Notes: generated by a model not told the origin, from the letters alone. A DNA stretch of 24,623 nt from Anaerolineales bacterium (GCA_015494815.1 WGAK01000216.1:1-24623); one strand, 5' to 3'; positions 8,056-16,677 are shown, counted from the first letter of the stretch. Numbers and translations are program-made.

Positions 8056-9292
8056 GTTGCCGCGCCTCCTCTGCCCAGCGGCGGAATTGGGACGCCAGGC
8101 GATGCTCTTCGTCGGAAAGGCGGGCCATGCCGCTCTTGACCGTGTGCGCGTTGACAAAGATGCGATTTTTGAGGTACACATACGCGCGAACAAGGGTGCC
8201 TTGCTCGCCGGGTGTCGCATCTTTGAGAAAGACCCGCTTGCCGACCAGATAGCGCCGCGCGTAGCGTAAGAAGGCCTCTCGTTCCACTAAGGTCACGCCT
8301 TTGAGCGCGACTTCCTGGCCGTTCTCCAAAACCAAATGACCTTGTTCGGTTACATCACGCACGCGGTAGAGCGGCCCTGGCGTAGAAGACGCGGGGGCCA
8401 GAGCGCGCGGGCGGGCGTCTTGAATGCGGGGTTGATAAGGAACGGGCGGCAAGGGGGGCAACGCGTTCGTGCGACGATGCAGTACAACCCGTGGTCCGAA
8501 CAAAGTGTCTTGCTCGGCCCGCAATTGCTGTTGCATGAGTTCGATGAACGGAGCCGCAATTTCGTATCCGATAGCGTGACGCCCCAGGGCCGCGGCTTCG
8601 ACCAGCGTCGTACCGCTGCCCGCGAAGGGGTCCAACACCGTCTCGCCCACGAAGGAGAACATGCGGATGAGCCGCCGGGGCAATTCGGGTGGGAACACCG
8701 CCTCGTGATGCACCTGGCGAGCACCGCCAAAGGTCCAATGCCCGCGGAAAAAGGCCTTCCACTCTTCTTTGGTCAGGCGTGAAGCGGCTTTGGTTTCAGG
8801 GTCGGGGCGTGGGCTTTTGCCGGGTTTCTTGAACAGCAAGATATACTCATAGTCAATTTCAACGATGCCGTTGGGCGGGTAAGGGTATGAGCCCATGATG
8901 GGAGCGCCGCCCGAGGTGTTCAGCGTGGTTTTCTTTTGCCAGATGATGGCCCCCAGGTAGTCGAAGCCCAGACTTTCGGCCTGGGCAATCACTTCTGCAT
9001 GCAAAGGAATGACTTTGTAGCGCCCGTATACCGTGGCGCGCGCGAATTGGTCGCCGATGTTGATGCAGAGGCGTCGGCCGGGCCTGAGGACCCGGTAGGC
9101 CTCCTGCCACACCCGATATAAATCGCGTAGATAGTCATGCAGGCTTTGCCCGTAACCGATTTGCCCGGCCGCGCCGTAATCCTTTAGATTCCAATAGGGT
9201 GGCGAGGTAACGATGAGGTCCACGCTGTCGGCGGCCAGTTCGGGCATGCGCCGACTATCGGCGTGGTAAATCGTGACCTGCGTTGTGTGCAT
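8048..9292 (-). CDS. Beta-class (SPPY) DNA methyltransferase, likely N4-cytosine, with a C-terminal SNase-like domain
   Basis: A 414-residue protein. The catalytic motif TSPPYWNLKDYG (residues 29-40) near the N-terminus and the SAM-binding DPFAGSGTT (221-229) further on give the beta-class order; SPPY is typical of N4-cytosine enzymes. After a Pro-rich linker (about 276-306), residues about 308-411 resemble a staphylococcal nuclease domain: a strand VALKGVTL, then FLRYARRYLVGKRVFLKD, VRAYVYLKNRIFVNAH, SGMARL and a terminal EEAR helix. The Asp-Gly-Asp-Thr and Asp-Thr-Pro-Glu regions of active nucleases are not kept, so it may be a DNA-binding module. It begins 15 bp after alaS stops, with AGAGG 6 nt before the ATG, and overlaps the endonuclease start by 8 bp. 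It should protect host sites from the downstream enzyme. GC is lower than in the neighbours. Confidence 0.88.
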   Translation of the reverse strand: MHTTQVTIYHADSRRMPELAADSVDLIVTSPPYWNLKDYGAAGQIGYGQSLHDYLRDLYRVWQEAYRVLRPGRRLCINIGDQFARATVYGRYKVIPLHAEVIAQAESLGFDYLGAIIWQKKTTLNTSGGAPIMGSYPYPPNGIVEIDYEYILLFKKPGKSPRPDPETKAASRLTKEEWKAFFRGHWTFGGARQVHHEAVFPPELPRRLIRMFSFVGETVLDPFAGSGTTLVEAAALGRHAIGYEIAAPFIELMQQQLRAEQDTLFGPRVVLHRRTNALPPLPPVPYQPRIQDARPRALAPASSTPGPLYRVRDVTEQGHLVLENGQEVALKGVTLVEREAFLRYARRYLVGKRVFLKDATPGEQGTLVRAYVYLKNRIFVNAHTVKSGMARLSDEEHRLASQFRRWAEEARQHG

Positions 9293-9307
9293 CGCGCGCC
9301 TCTGGGC

Positions 9308-12028
9308 TTAGGCCGTCAGCCGTTCCTGCAGCCAGGGTTTGACCCGCGCCAGGGCCTGTTCGATGCGAGCGACCTCTTTGCCGCCCGCCTGGGCCAGGGT
9401 GGGCCGCCCGCCGCCGCTGCCGCCCACGGCCTGGGCCACATGCTTGGCCAGTTCGCCCGCGTGCAGCCCGCGCGCGACCAGGGGCTTGCCCACGGCCACG
9501 ATGAACACGGGCCGTCCGCCCGCATCGCCGGCCAGCACGGCTACGCCCGCGGGATAGCGACTGCGGAAACGGTCGCTTAGCCCGCGCAGGGTGTCCGCGT
9601 CGGCCCCGCGAATGTACGCGGTCACCACGGGCACCCCGGCCACGGTCTCGGGCTGGGCCAACTGACGCTCGAAGGCCTGCAAGGCCAGTTCCGTCCGCAG
9701 GCGCCGGGCCTCTTTGCGCGCGGCATCGGCCTCGTGCAGCAGGGCCTGCACCCGCTGCGGCACTTCGTCGGGCTGGGCCTTGAGCAGGTGGCCGGCTTCT
9801 TCCAGCGCATCCAGGCGCTGGCGGACCACTTCGTAGGCTTTGCGGCCGGTCACGGCCTCGATGCGGCGCACATTGGCGGCCACGCTGCCCTCGTAGGTGA
9901 TGAGGAACAGACCGATTTCGCCCGTGCGGCTCAGGTGGGTGCCGCCGCACAGTTCGTACGAGAAAGGCTCGTGCTCGCCGATTTGAATGGTGCGCACGGT
10001 GTCGCCGTACTTCTCGGTGAACAGGGCGATGGCCCCTTCGGCCACGGCCTCACGGTAGGGCTTGAACACCACCCGCACGGGGTAGTCGGACAAAATCGCC
10101 CGGTTGACCTCGGCCTCGATGCGGCGCAGTTCCTCCCGCGTGAGGGGCTGTGGGTGGTTGAAGTCGAACCGCAGGTAGTCGGGCGCCACCAGCGAGCCGG
10201 CCTGTTTGGCGTGGGGCCCCAGGACGACATGCAGGGCCCAGTGCAGCAGGTGCGTGGCGGTGTGATTGCGCATGATGTCCTTGCGGCGCTGCGCGTCCAC
10301 CTGCGCGATGGCCACATCGCCCACCCGCGGTCGCCCTCGCCGCACCCGGCCCACATGCACGATGACGCCGGCCGCGGGCCGTCGGGTGTCGGTCACCTCG
10401 ATTTCCCAGGGCGTGGGCCCCTCGGCCGCGTAAATCAGGCCCGTGTCGGAGACCTGACCGCCGGCCTCGACATAGAAGCAGGTCTCGGGCAGGATGACCT
10501 CCACCTCCTGCCCGGGCTCGGCCTCGGTCACCGCGCGGCCCTGGCTGAGCAACGCCAGCACCGGACCCTCGACTTGCAGACGGCTGTAAGGGTCGTAGAC
10601 CACGCCTTCGGGCCCCAGTTTACCCTGGGCTTGCAGGTCTTCCAGGACCCGGCGGTAGATGTCCACATCCTCGCCGCCCAGGGGCCCCATGGCCTTGCCC
10701 TTGCCCGACCGAATCCGGTGCTCCTCCATGGCCTGCCGAAAGCCCGCTTCGTCCACTTCCAGGCCGTGCTCCCGGGCCACATCGCGGGTGAGTTCCATGG
10801 GCAGGCCGTAAGTCGCGTACAGCCGAAAAGCCTCCTGGCCGGGCACCACGCGCCGGCCCTGGGCTTCGAGCCGCTGGAGGAGGGCCTCCAGGTGGGCCAG
10901 GCCGGTGTCCACCGTTTGCGCGAAGCGTTCCTCTTCCTGGGTCAGGGTTTGGAAGATGACCTCGCGGTTGCGTTCCAGTTCGGGGTAGACAGGGCCGTAC
11001 TCCCGAATGACCACCTCGGCCACCTGCGCGAGGAAGGGTTTGTGGAAGCCGAGTTTGCGGCCGAAGCGGGCCGCGCGGCGGATAATCATGCGCACCACAT
11101 AGTTGCGGCCCTCGTTGCCCGGCACCACGCCGTCGGCAATGAGGAACGTGGCCGCGCGGCCGTGGTCCGCAATCACCCGATAGGGCACCAGGTGCGCCTG
11201 CCGCTGCTCCGCGGTGTGCCCGGCCATGGTTTGGATGCGGTCCATGATGGGCAAGAACAGGTCGGTGTCGTAGGAGTTGTCCACGCCCTGGAGCACCATG
11301 GTGATGCGCTCCAGGCCCATGCCCGTGTCTACACCGGGCCTGGGCAAAGGCTCGCGCGTGCCGTCGGGCTTTTGGTTGAACTGCATGAAGACCAGGTTCC
11401 ACAGTTCGAGAAAGCGGTCTTCGGGGTTCTCGTCCAGGTGGTAGGCCAGTTCCTCGCCCCGCAGTTGCTCGCGCTCGGGGAAGAAGTCGTAATGGATTTC
11501 GCTGGTCGGGCCGCAGGGCCCCACATCGGCCATCTGCCAGAAGTTGGTCTTGTCGCCCATGCGCACGACCCGCTCGGCCGGCACGCCCACCTCTTCGACC
11601 CAGATGCGATACGCCTCGTCGTCGTCCTTGTGCACGGTGTAATACAGCCGGTCGGGGGGCAGGCCGTAGACCTGGGTGAGGAGTTCATAGGCCCAGTGGA
11701 TGGCCTCGCGCTTGAAGTAGTCGCCGAAGGAGAAGTTCCCCAGCATCTCGAAGAAAGTGTGATGCCGGGGGCTGGGCCCCACATTCTCCAGGTCGTTGTG
11801 CTTGCCCGAAACCCGCATGCATTTTTGGGCCGTGGTGGCGCGGGTATAGGGGCGCTTGTCGGTGCCCAGGAAGACATCCTTGAACTGCACCATGCCCGCG
11901 TTGGTGAAAAGCAGGGTGGGGTCGTCGCCGGGCACCAGCGAGGACGAGGGCACGATGGTGTGGCCGTGGTCGGCGAAGAAATCCAGGAATTGCTGGCGAA
12001 TCTCGTGGCCGCTGCGTTTGGAGGTCAT
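9308..12028 (-). CDS. alaS: Alanyl-tRNA synthetase
   Basis: A 906-residue, full-length enzyme that charges tRNA-Ala in the cytoplasm. The N-terminal class II catalytic domain contains FLDFFADHGHTIVPSSSLVP and LLFTNAGMVQFKDVFLG. The editing domain has the zinc-type HTATHLLHWAL motif and the CGGTHL motif. The C-terminal DHHA1 region contains GGSGGGRPTLAQAGG. ATG 12028 is chosen because GGGAG lies 9 nt upstream and MTSKRSGHEIRQQFLDFF matches the family start; an open extension to 12112 has no support. It follows the V4R gene by 138 bp and is followed 15 bp later by the methyltransferase. Nothing looks damaged. Confidence 0.97.
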   Translation of the reverse strand: MTSKRSGHEIRQQFLDFFADHGHTIVPSSSLVPGDDPTLLFTNAGMVQFKDVFLGTDKRPYTRATTAQKCMRVSGKHNDLENVGPSPRHHTFFEMLGNFSFGDYFKREAIHWAYELLTQVYGLPPDRLYYTVHKDDDEAYRIWVEEVGVPAERVVRMGDKTNFWQMADVGPCGPTSEIHYDFFPEREQLRGEELAYHLDENPEDRFLELWNLVFMQFNQKPDGTREPLPRPGVDTGMGLERITMVLQGVDNSYDTDLFLPIMDRIQTMAGHTAEQRQAHLVPYRVIADHGRAATFLIADGVVPGNEGRNYVVRMIIRRAARFGRKLGFHKPFLAQVAEVVIREYGPVYPELERNREVIFQTLTQEEERFAQTVDTGLAHLEALLQRLEAQGRRVVPGQEAFRLYATYGLPMELTRDVAREHGLEVDEAGFRQAMEEHRIRSGKGKAMGPLGGEDVDIYRRVLEDLQAQGKLGPEGVVYDPYSRLQVEGPVLALLSQGRAVTEAEPGQEVEVILPETCFYVEAGGQVSDTGLIYAAEGPTPWEIEVTDTRRPAAGVIVHVGRVRRGRPRVGDVAIAQVDAQRRKDIMRNHTATHLLHWALHVVLGPHAKQAGSLVAPDYLRFDFNHPQPLTREELRRIEAEVNRAILSDYPVRVVFKPYREAVAEGAIALFTEKYGDTVRTIQIGEHEPFSYELCGGTHLSRTGEIGLFLITYEGSVAANVRRIEAVTGRKAYEVVRQRLDALEEAGHLLKAQPDEVPQRVQALLHEADAARKEARRLRTELALQAFERQLAQPETVAGVPVVTAYIRGADADTLRGLSDRFRSRYPAGVAVLAGDAGGRPVFIVAVGKPLVARGLHAGELAKHVAQAVGGSGGGRPTLAQAGGKEVARIEQALARVKPWLQERLTA

Positions 12029-12166
12029 AGGGCTACACTCCCAAAAGAAATCCCTTCCGGCCGGGCCGGGAGCCCGCTCGGCGGGGCACATGCGCGTACG
12101 CGCGGGGTGCATTATACCCCCACGGGGGGCCGGGTGCCAAGGCCGAGGCCGCGCGCGGCCGGGTTT

Positions 12167-12637
12167 TCACTTGAAGCGAATCTCGAACAGGCATTCGGCC
12201 GCGCCCGTGGCCGCGCATTGCACTTCGCGCACTTCTACAGGGCGGTCGAATACCACTTCGAAGAAGCCTGCCCAATAGCCCGCAATGGGGTGGCAGACGG
12301 GTTTTTTGCTCTGCAGGTTGGCCCCCAAGACCGAATCGCGCACATGCAAGTGCCACGGTTCGGTTTGACGCACCAGGCGGGCCTGGCCCCACCGTGAGGT
12401 GTTGAAGGCTATCACCAGCGCCTCCAACAGGCGCTCGCCGTGCAGCCCCAAGCGCTGAGCCAACAGTTGCGCGCCCTGCCGCCCGCCGGTCTTCCCGGCC
12501 CGGTAAAGCAGGGCCCCCAGGCCGAAGCCCATCATCTTGCGCACCGCGTCGTACAGCGCCACAATCCCTTGCTTGTCAATGAGCACCGACTCTTCCAAAA
12601 TGGTTTGCACAACGACTTGGGAATCGTCCAGCGTCAT
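12167..12637 (-). CDS. V4R (4-vinyl reductase) domain protein
   Basis: A 156-residue protein. The C-terminal part has the V4R fingerprint: a conserved Cys-x-Pro/His region (KKPVCHPIAGYWAGFFE), then VEVREVQCAATGAAECLFEI. The N-terminal half (VALYDAVRKMMGFGLGALLYRAGK) is the usual first helix region. V4R domains bind small hydrophobic or metal ligands and occur in regulators, in bacteriochlorophyll-biosynthesis-related proteins and as stand-alone sensors, so the ligand here is unknown. ATG 12637 has AGGAGG 8 nt upstream. It lies between the NYN gene (85 bp) and alaS (138 bp) on the same strand. With no attached output domain it may act as a small sensor or adaptor; that is inference. Confidence 0.85.
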   Translation of the reverse strand: MTLDDSQVVVQTILEESVLIDKQGIVALYDAVRKMMGFGLGALLYRAGKTGGRQGAQLLAQRLGLHGERLLEALVIAFNTSRWGQARLVRQTEPWHLHVRDSVLGANLQSKKPVCHPIAGYWAGFFEVVFDRPVEVREVQCAATGAAECLFEIRFK

Positions 12638-12670
12638 GGCCTTTGCCTCCTGGCGAGATGGGACACTTTG

Positions 12671-12676
12671 AGCATA
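12671..12676 (-). promoter_or_regulatory. Candidate -10 element before the V4R gene
   Basis: On the minus strand TATGCT is preceded by TG one base upstream (TGCTATGCT), an extended -10. I see no good -35. A start near 12664 would give a leader of about 27 nt containing the AGGAGG site of the V4R gene. Confidence 0.4.
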
Positions 12677-12722
12677 GCACAAAAATGTCCCCCTGGCGCA
12701 GGATTTTGGGCACCGGTTTGGC

Positions 12723-13817
12723 TCAGGCTGTTGGCGCGGCCGCGGAGCCCGTGGCCATGAAGCGCTCCAGGGTGTCCAGGTTCAAGCGCGGGCGGTCGAG
12801 ATATGCATCGTGGAGCACACCGGCTTGCCGCAGCCGCTCGAGCAGGGCCTTGGCCGCCCGATTGCTCAGGTTCAACTGGCGGCGCAGGGCCTGCCGCCAG
12901 AACGCCCGATGCGGATGCGCGGGCAGGCCCTCGGCCGCGATGGCCGCGATGGCGAAGAAAACCCGCCCGGCCTCGGCCACTTCCGCGCGCACGCTCATCT
13001 TTTGTACCTGGCCGAACACCCGCTCTTGGCGCAGCGACACGCAACGCACGCCCTCGGGGCTGTCCCACACATCCACCAGACCTTGCCCGCTGGCCTGGTC
13101 GAGCAAGCGGGCCCCGGTCTCGACGCCCAGCAGCGCCACGACCAGGTTCACGGGGATGGCGGTGCTCAGGCGGCGGCGCAGCGTGCGCACCAGCGCAACC
13201 AGCGTGTCGGTGGGCGCGCGTGGCGTTGGCTCGGCCGCGGCCGCGGGCTCGGCCGGCGGGGTCTCCGCGGGCTCGGGGGGCGGCTGGGTGACCAGAAAGT
13301 CCAGCACATCGAACTCTTCGAGAATGTTGGCGTCGGTGGACGACGAGTGGGTGTCGGCCACCAGGAACATCACCCGAAAGCCCAGGTCGCGCAAGGTGCG
13401 CCCCAGGGCCGTGAACGCCTCGTCCCCCGAGCCCAGGATGTAGATATCGGCCGGGCGGGTGGCGACATGGCGTCCCACTTCGAAGGCCAGGCGCATGTCC
13501 GCGAAGTCGCGGATGACCCACTTTTTGCCGTGGGAGGGCTGCCGCCGCCGTCGCACCTGGGGGCCCATGAAACTCTGCGCGTCGATGACCGTAGCCACCC
13601 GGTTCAGGCCGCCCAGTTGGGGGTTGTAGTGGGTGAAGTTGGCCACCGCAATGAAGTCCTCACGGGCCAGGGTGCCATAGCGGGCCTCGATGTAGCGCAC
13701 CAGCGCGGGGAAGTCCATGCGCGGCGAAAAGCCATACGGATTGCGGGCGCTCACCGTGCGGCGTTTGAGGGTGGTGTAGAGGTTCTCGAAGTCCAGAAAC
13801 AGGGCGACGCGCGGCAT
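12723..13817 (-). CDS. NYN-domain (LabA/DUF88-like) putative ribonuclease with C-terminal winged-helix regions
   Basis: A 364-residue protein. Residues 1 to about 178 are a NYN/PIN-like domain: MPRVALFLDFENLY with Asp9, DFADMRLAFEVG with Asp107, and ILGSGDEAF with Asp132, the acidic residues expected to bind metal for RNA cleavage. FLVADTHSSSTDANILEEFD is a further conserved segment near the domain end. A Pro/Ala/Glu-rich linker (about 179-203) leads to a C-terminal part with two helical blocks (about 205-260 and 310-355) that look like winged-helix or LOTUS-type nucleic-acid binding regions, a tentative reading. GGAGG lies 6 nt before the ATG. It begins 21 bp after the topA stop, so the two are probably co-transcribed. 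Its RNA target is unknown. Confidence 0.85.
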   Translation of the reverse strand: MPRVALFLDFENLYTTLKRRTVSARNPYGFSPRMDFPALVRYIEARYGTLAREDFIAVANFTHYNPQLGGLNRVATVIDAQSFMGPQVRRRRQPSHGKKWVIRDFADMRLAFEVGRHVATRPADIYILGSGDEAFTALGRTLRDLGFRVMFLVADTHSSSTDANILEEFDVLDFLVTQPPPEPAETPPAEPAAAAEPTPRAPTDTLVALVRTLRRRLSTAIPVNLVVALLGVETGARLLDQASGQGLVDVWDSPEGVRCVSLRQERVFGQVQKMSVRAEVAEAGRVFFAIAAIAAEGLPAHPHRAFWRQALRRQLNLSNRAAKALLERLRQAGVLHDAYLDRPRLNLDTLERFMATGSAAAPTA

Positions 13818-13838
13818 CGTTCCCTCCCCGTGGGGGCG

Positions 13839-16223
13839 TCAGGGGGTGCGGGTGGAAGGGGCTTCGGCCGGGGTGCCTTCCACCTGGCTCAGGGGGAATT
13901 CGCGCTGGCACTGGGTGCACTGGGCCATGCCCTTACGGACTTCCACCAGCAAGCCGCCGCACACCGGACACGGCTGGGCCACAGGGCGCTTCCAGGTGGT
14001 GAAGTCGCATTGCGGGTAGTTCGCGCAGCCGTAGAAGATGCGCCCGCGGCGGGTACGGCGCACCACCAGGTCGCCGCCGCACTTCGGGCATTTGGCGCCG
14101 GTCTTCTCCAGCCACGGCTCGGTGTAGCGGCACTGGGGGAAGTTGCTGCAACTGATGAACTTGCCGTACCGCCCCCAGCGGAGCACCAGGTCGCCTCCGC
14201 AGCGCGGGCAGGCGCGGCCGATGGGCTGCGGGCCCTGCTTGACCTCGGGCATGGCGGCTTCGGCCTTTTTGACTTGCTCCGCGAAGGGCGTGTAGAATTC
14301 GCGCACCACTTCGACCCAATCCCGCTCCCCGGCCGCGATGCGGTCCAGGTTCTCTTCCATGCGGGCGGTGAAGGCCACATCCATGATGTCCGGGAAGTGC
14401 TTCACCAGCAGGTCGTTGACCAGTTCGCCAATCTCGGTGGGCACCAGGCGCTTGTTCTCCCGGCGGATGTAGCCCCGCTGCTGCAGGGTGCTCAGGGTGG
14501 GCGCGTAGGTCGAGGGCCGGCCGATGCCCTTCTCTTCCAGCGTGCGAATGAGGGAGGCGTCGGTATAGCGCGGTGGGGGCTGGGTGAAGTGCTGCTCGGG
14601 CTGCACCGCGCGCAGGATTTGACGCTGGCCCTCGCGCACGCCGGTGGGCATCTGGCCTTCGTCGGCCGCGGCGCCGTTTTCGTCTTGACTTTCTTCGTAC
14701 ACCACCAGAAAGCCCGCGAACCGCAGGCGCGAGCCCGTAGCCCGCAGCAGATAGCGGTGCTGAGGCCCGCGGCCTTCCACATCCACGGTCAGGGTGTCAT
14801 ACACCGCGGGGGCCATCTGCGAAGCCACGAAGCGTTTCCAAATCAGCCGATACAGGCGATACTGGTCGCGCGTGAGGTAGGGCCTGACTTTTTCGGGTGT
14901 GCGAAAGACCGAGGTGGGCCGGATGGCTTCGTGGGCTTCCTGGGCCCGGCGGGCACGGGTGCGATAGCGCGGCGGGCTGGGCGGCAGGAAGGCGTCGCCG
15001 TGGCGTTGGGCAATGTAGCGGCGGGCCTCGTCTTGGGCCAGGCGTGACACCGCGGTGGAATCGGTGCGCATGTAGGTGATGAGACCCGTCGCGCCGCCTT
15101 CGCCCACATCCAGGCCCTCGTACAGTTGCTGGGCTACGGCCATGGTCTTCTTGGCCGTGAAGCCCAGGCGTCGCGAGGCTTCTTGCTGCAGCGTGCTGGT
15201 GATGAAAGGGGCCGCGGGTCGTCGCCGACGCTGGCCGGGTTTGACCTTGACGGCCACATAGTCGGCCTGTTGCATGTCGGCCACGATGGGGCGCACCGCG
15301 TCCTCGTTGGGCAGGTCGGGCTCCTGGCCGTCCAGGCGAATCAGCCGGGCCGTGTAAGTGCTCGTTTCCCCTTCGGGCTGGAACACGGCCGCGATGGTCC
15401 AGTATTCCTTGGGTTGAAAGGCGCGGATTTCCCGCTCGCGCTCGACCACCAGGCGCAGCGCCACCGATTGCACCCGCCCGGCCGACAGGCGGCTGCGCAC
15501 CTTGCGCCACAGCATAGGGCTCAGGGTGTAGCCCACCAGCCGGTCCAGCACCCGGCGGGCCTGCTGGGCATTGACCAGGTTCATGTCAATGTCGCGCGGG
15601 TGGGCGAAAGCCTGCTCGATGGCCGGCTTGGTGATTTCGTGGAAGGCCACGCGACGCACTCGCGCGGGGTCCATCTGCGCGGCCTCCACCAGGTGCCAGG
15701 CGATGGCCTCGCCCTCGCGGTCGGGGTCGGTGGCGATGTAGATTTCGTCGGCCTTTTGGGCCAGGGCCTTGATTTCTTTCACCACCTTGCGCTTCTCGTT
15801 GGGGACCCGATATTTGGGCCGAAAATCGTTCTCGATGTCCACCGACATCTGCGAGCGCAGCAAGTCGCGCACATGGCCCACCGAGGCCTTGACCGTATAG
15901 CCCTTGCCCAGATAGCGGCCGATGGTGCGGGCCTTGGCCGGTGATTCGACGATGACCAGTTTGCCCTTGCGGGCCGGAGCCTTGCGGGCCTTCCTCTTGC
16001 GCGGCGGCGCGGTCGGCGCAGGGGGCGTCAGCCCGGCGTGCAGAGGCGTGCGGCCAAAGCGAAAGAGGGTCGCGCCGCACACCGGGCAGGTGCCTTTGAC
16101 CGCGGGGCGTCCGTTGGCCGTGAACACGGGTTGTGGATTTTCGATAGGGCGCTTGGTCTTGCAGCGGGTGCAGTAGGCCTCCAAAGGGGCCTTGGCCCCC
16201 GCGGGGGCGTCCTTTGCCGTCAT
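13839..16223 (-). CDS. topA: DNA topoisomerase I with N-terminal zinc-ribbon extension
   Basis: A 794-residue type IA topoisomerase that relaxes negative supercoils. The Toprim domain starts at about residue 88 (KLVIVESPAKARTIGRYLG) and carries DPDREGE at about 166-172; the catalytic tyrosine is Tyr384 in GLITYMRTDST. The C-terminus has three four-Cys zinc ribbons (CPRCGG, CPKCGG and CPVCGG beginning each). Unusually, residues 15-60 hold an extra zinc ribbon (YCTRCKTKRPI with Cys18/Cys21, then CPVCG with Cys46/Cys49) resembling DUF5679, joined by a basic Pro/Lys/Arg linker. ATG 16223 has AAGGAG 8 nt upstream; a GTG at 16232 would abut that site and is rejected. It heads the co-directional minus-strand run. 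Confidence 0.96.
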   Translation of the reverse strand: MTAKDAPAGAKAPLEAYCTRCKTKRPIENPQPVFTANGRPAVKGTCPVCGATLFRFGRTPLHAGLTPPAPTAPPRKRKARKAPARKGKLVIVESPAKARTIGRYLGKGYTVKASVGHVRDLLRSQMSVDIENDFRPKYRVPNEKRKVVKEIKALAQKADEIYIATDPDREGEAIAWHLVEAAQMDPARVRRVAFHEITKPAIEQAFAHPRDIDMNLVNAQQARRVLDRLVGYTLSPMLWRKVRSRLSAGRVQSVALRLVVEREREIRAFQPKEYWTIAAVFQPEGETSTYTARLIRLDGQEPDLPNEDAVRPIVADMQQADYVAVKVKPGQRRRRPAAPFITSTLQQEASRRLGFTAKKTMAVAQQLYEGLDVGEGGATGLITYMRTDSTAVSRLAQDEARRYIAQRHGDAFLPPSPPRYRTRARRAQEAHEAIRPTSVFRTPEKVRPYLTRDQYRLYRLIWKRFVASQMAPAVYDTLTVDVEGRGPQHRYLLRATGSRLRFAGFLVVYEESQDENGAAADEGQMPTGVREGQRQILRAVQPEQHFTQPPPRYTDASLIRTLEEKGIGRPSTYAPTLSTLQQRGYIRRENKRLVPTEIGELVNDLLVKHFPDIMDVAFTARMEENLDRIAAGERDWVEVVREFYTPFAEQVKKAEAAMPEVKQGPQPIGRACPRCGGDLVLRWGRYGKFISCSNFPQCRYTEPWLEKTGAKCPKCGGDLVVRRTRRGRIFYGCANYPQCDFTTWKRPVAQPCPVCGGLLVEVRKGMAQCTQCQREFPLSQVEGTPAEAPSTRTP

Positions 16224-16273
16224 GGGTCCCACTCCTTCATTAACTACCGGGCCAGATACCCGAGGGCGGGGCG

Positions 16274-16308
16274 ATTATAAACCAATTTCGGTCTCGCGCC
16301 AGGGTGGG
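16274..16308 (-). promoter_or_regulatory. topA promoter
   Basis: The minus strand has a perfect TATAAT at 16279-16274 with a weak -35 (CTGGCG) 17 nt upstream. A start near 16267 would leave a leader of about 44 nt containing the AAGGAG site of topA. Confidence 0.6.
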
Positions 16309-16383
16309 AACCGTTTTGGGCCCGCGTGGCGTGCCAGACCGCGCGTTCCCACCGGCCCATCGCGGGCCGCGAGAGAACTTTCC

Positions 16384-16413
16384 TTGACGCGAAGCGTTTC
16401 CCGGCGGTATCAT
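16384..16413 (+). promoter_or_regulatory. Promoter of the radical SAM gene or leader RNA
   Basis: TTGACG at 16384-16389 and TATCAT at 16408-16413 are separated by 18 nt, a good sigma70-type pair. Transcription would start near 16420, about 258 nt before the ATG at 16678. Confidence 0.6.
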
Positions 16414-16419
16414 CAAGGC

Positions 16420-16677
16420 GAAAATCCGACAAAAGGCGTGGAAGATGCTTTGGGTCGGCGTTCCCGCATGGTCAAGGGCCGGTCTGTGCTTAACCGAGGC
16501 CTTGCATGTCCGTTGGCCTTGGCGGGCCGAAGCCGAGGAACAGCGACGGGGGGCATGGTGTCGCGCGGCGGCTCTGCTCGACCAGGTCATATCGCCGGAT
16601 GAGGCCCGGGCCGGAGGCTCGCGTGGCCCTTCGCTGCTTCCCGCGCCGCCCCACGCGGCTTCCCCTGGAGCGCAACC
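16420..16677 (+). promoter_or_regulatory. Long 5' leader of the radical SAM gene, unassigned
   Basis: About 258 nt lie between the predicted start of transcription and the ATG. It contains potential stems, including CGCGTGG (16620-16626) with CCACGCG (16651-16657), just upstream of the GGAG site at 16667-16670. I compared it mentally with Moco/Tuco, cobalamin and SRP-type RNAs and saw no match. A frame from 16445 to 16681 ends with its stop overlapping the next ATG (ATGA), but its peptide is not convincing. Confidence 0.35.

Noticed and set aside
9734..12397. 887-codon open frame on the plus strand
   Set aside because: It lies antisense to alaS and the V4R gene. Long antisense frames are expected in GC-rich DNA, and the peptide shows no family features.
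12810..15047. 745-codon open frame on the plus strand
   Set aside because: Antisense shadow of topA and the NYN gene; no ribosome site or recognisable domain.
16420..16677. Tuco/Moco, cobalamin riboswitch, SRP RNA or tRNA-Sec
   Set aside because: None of the conserved sequence blocks that I know for these RNAs is present, although a partial likeness to the SRP loop region (ACCAGGTCA) was noticed.
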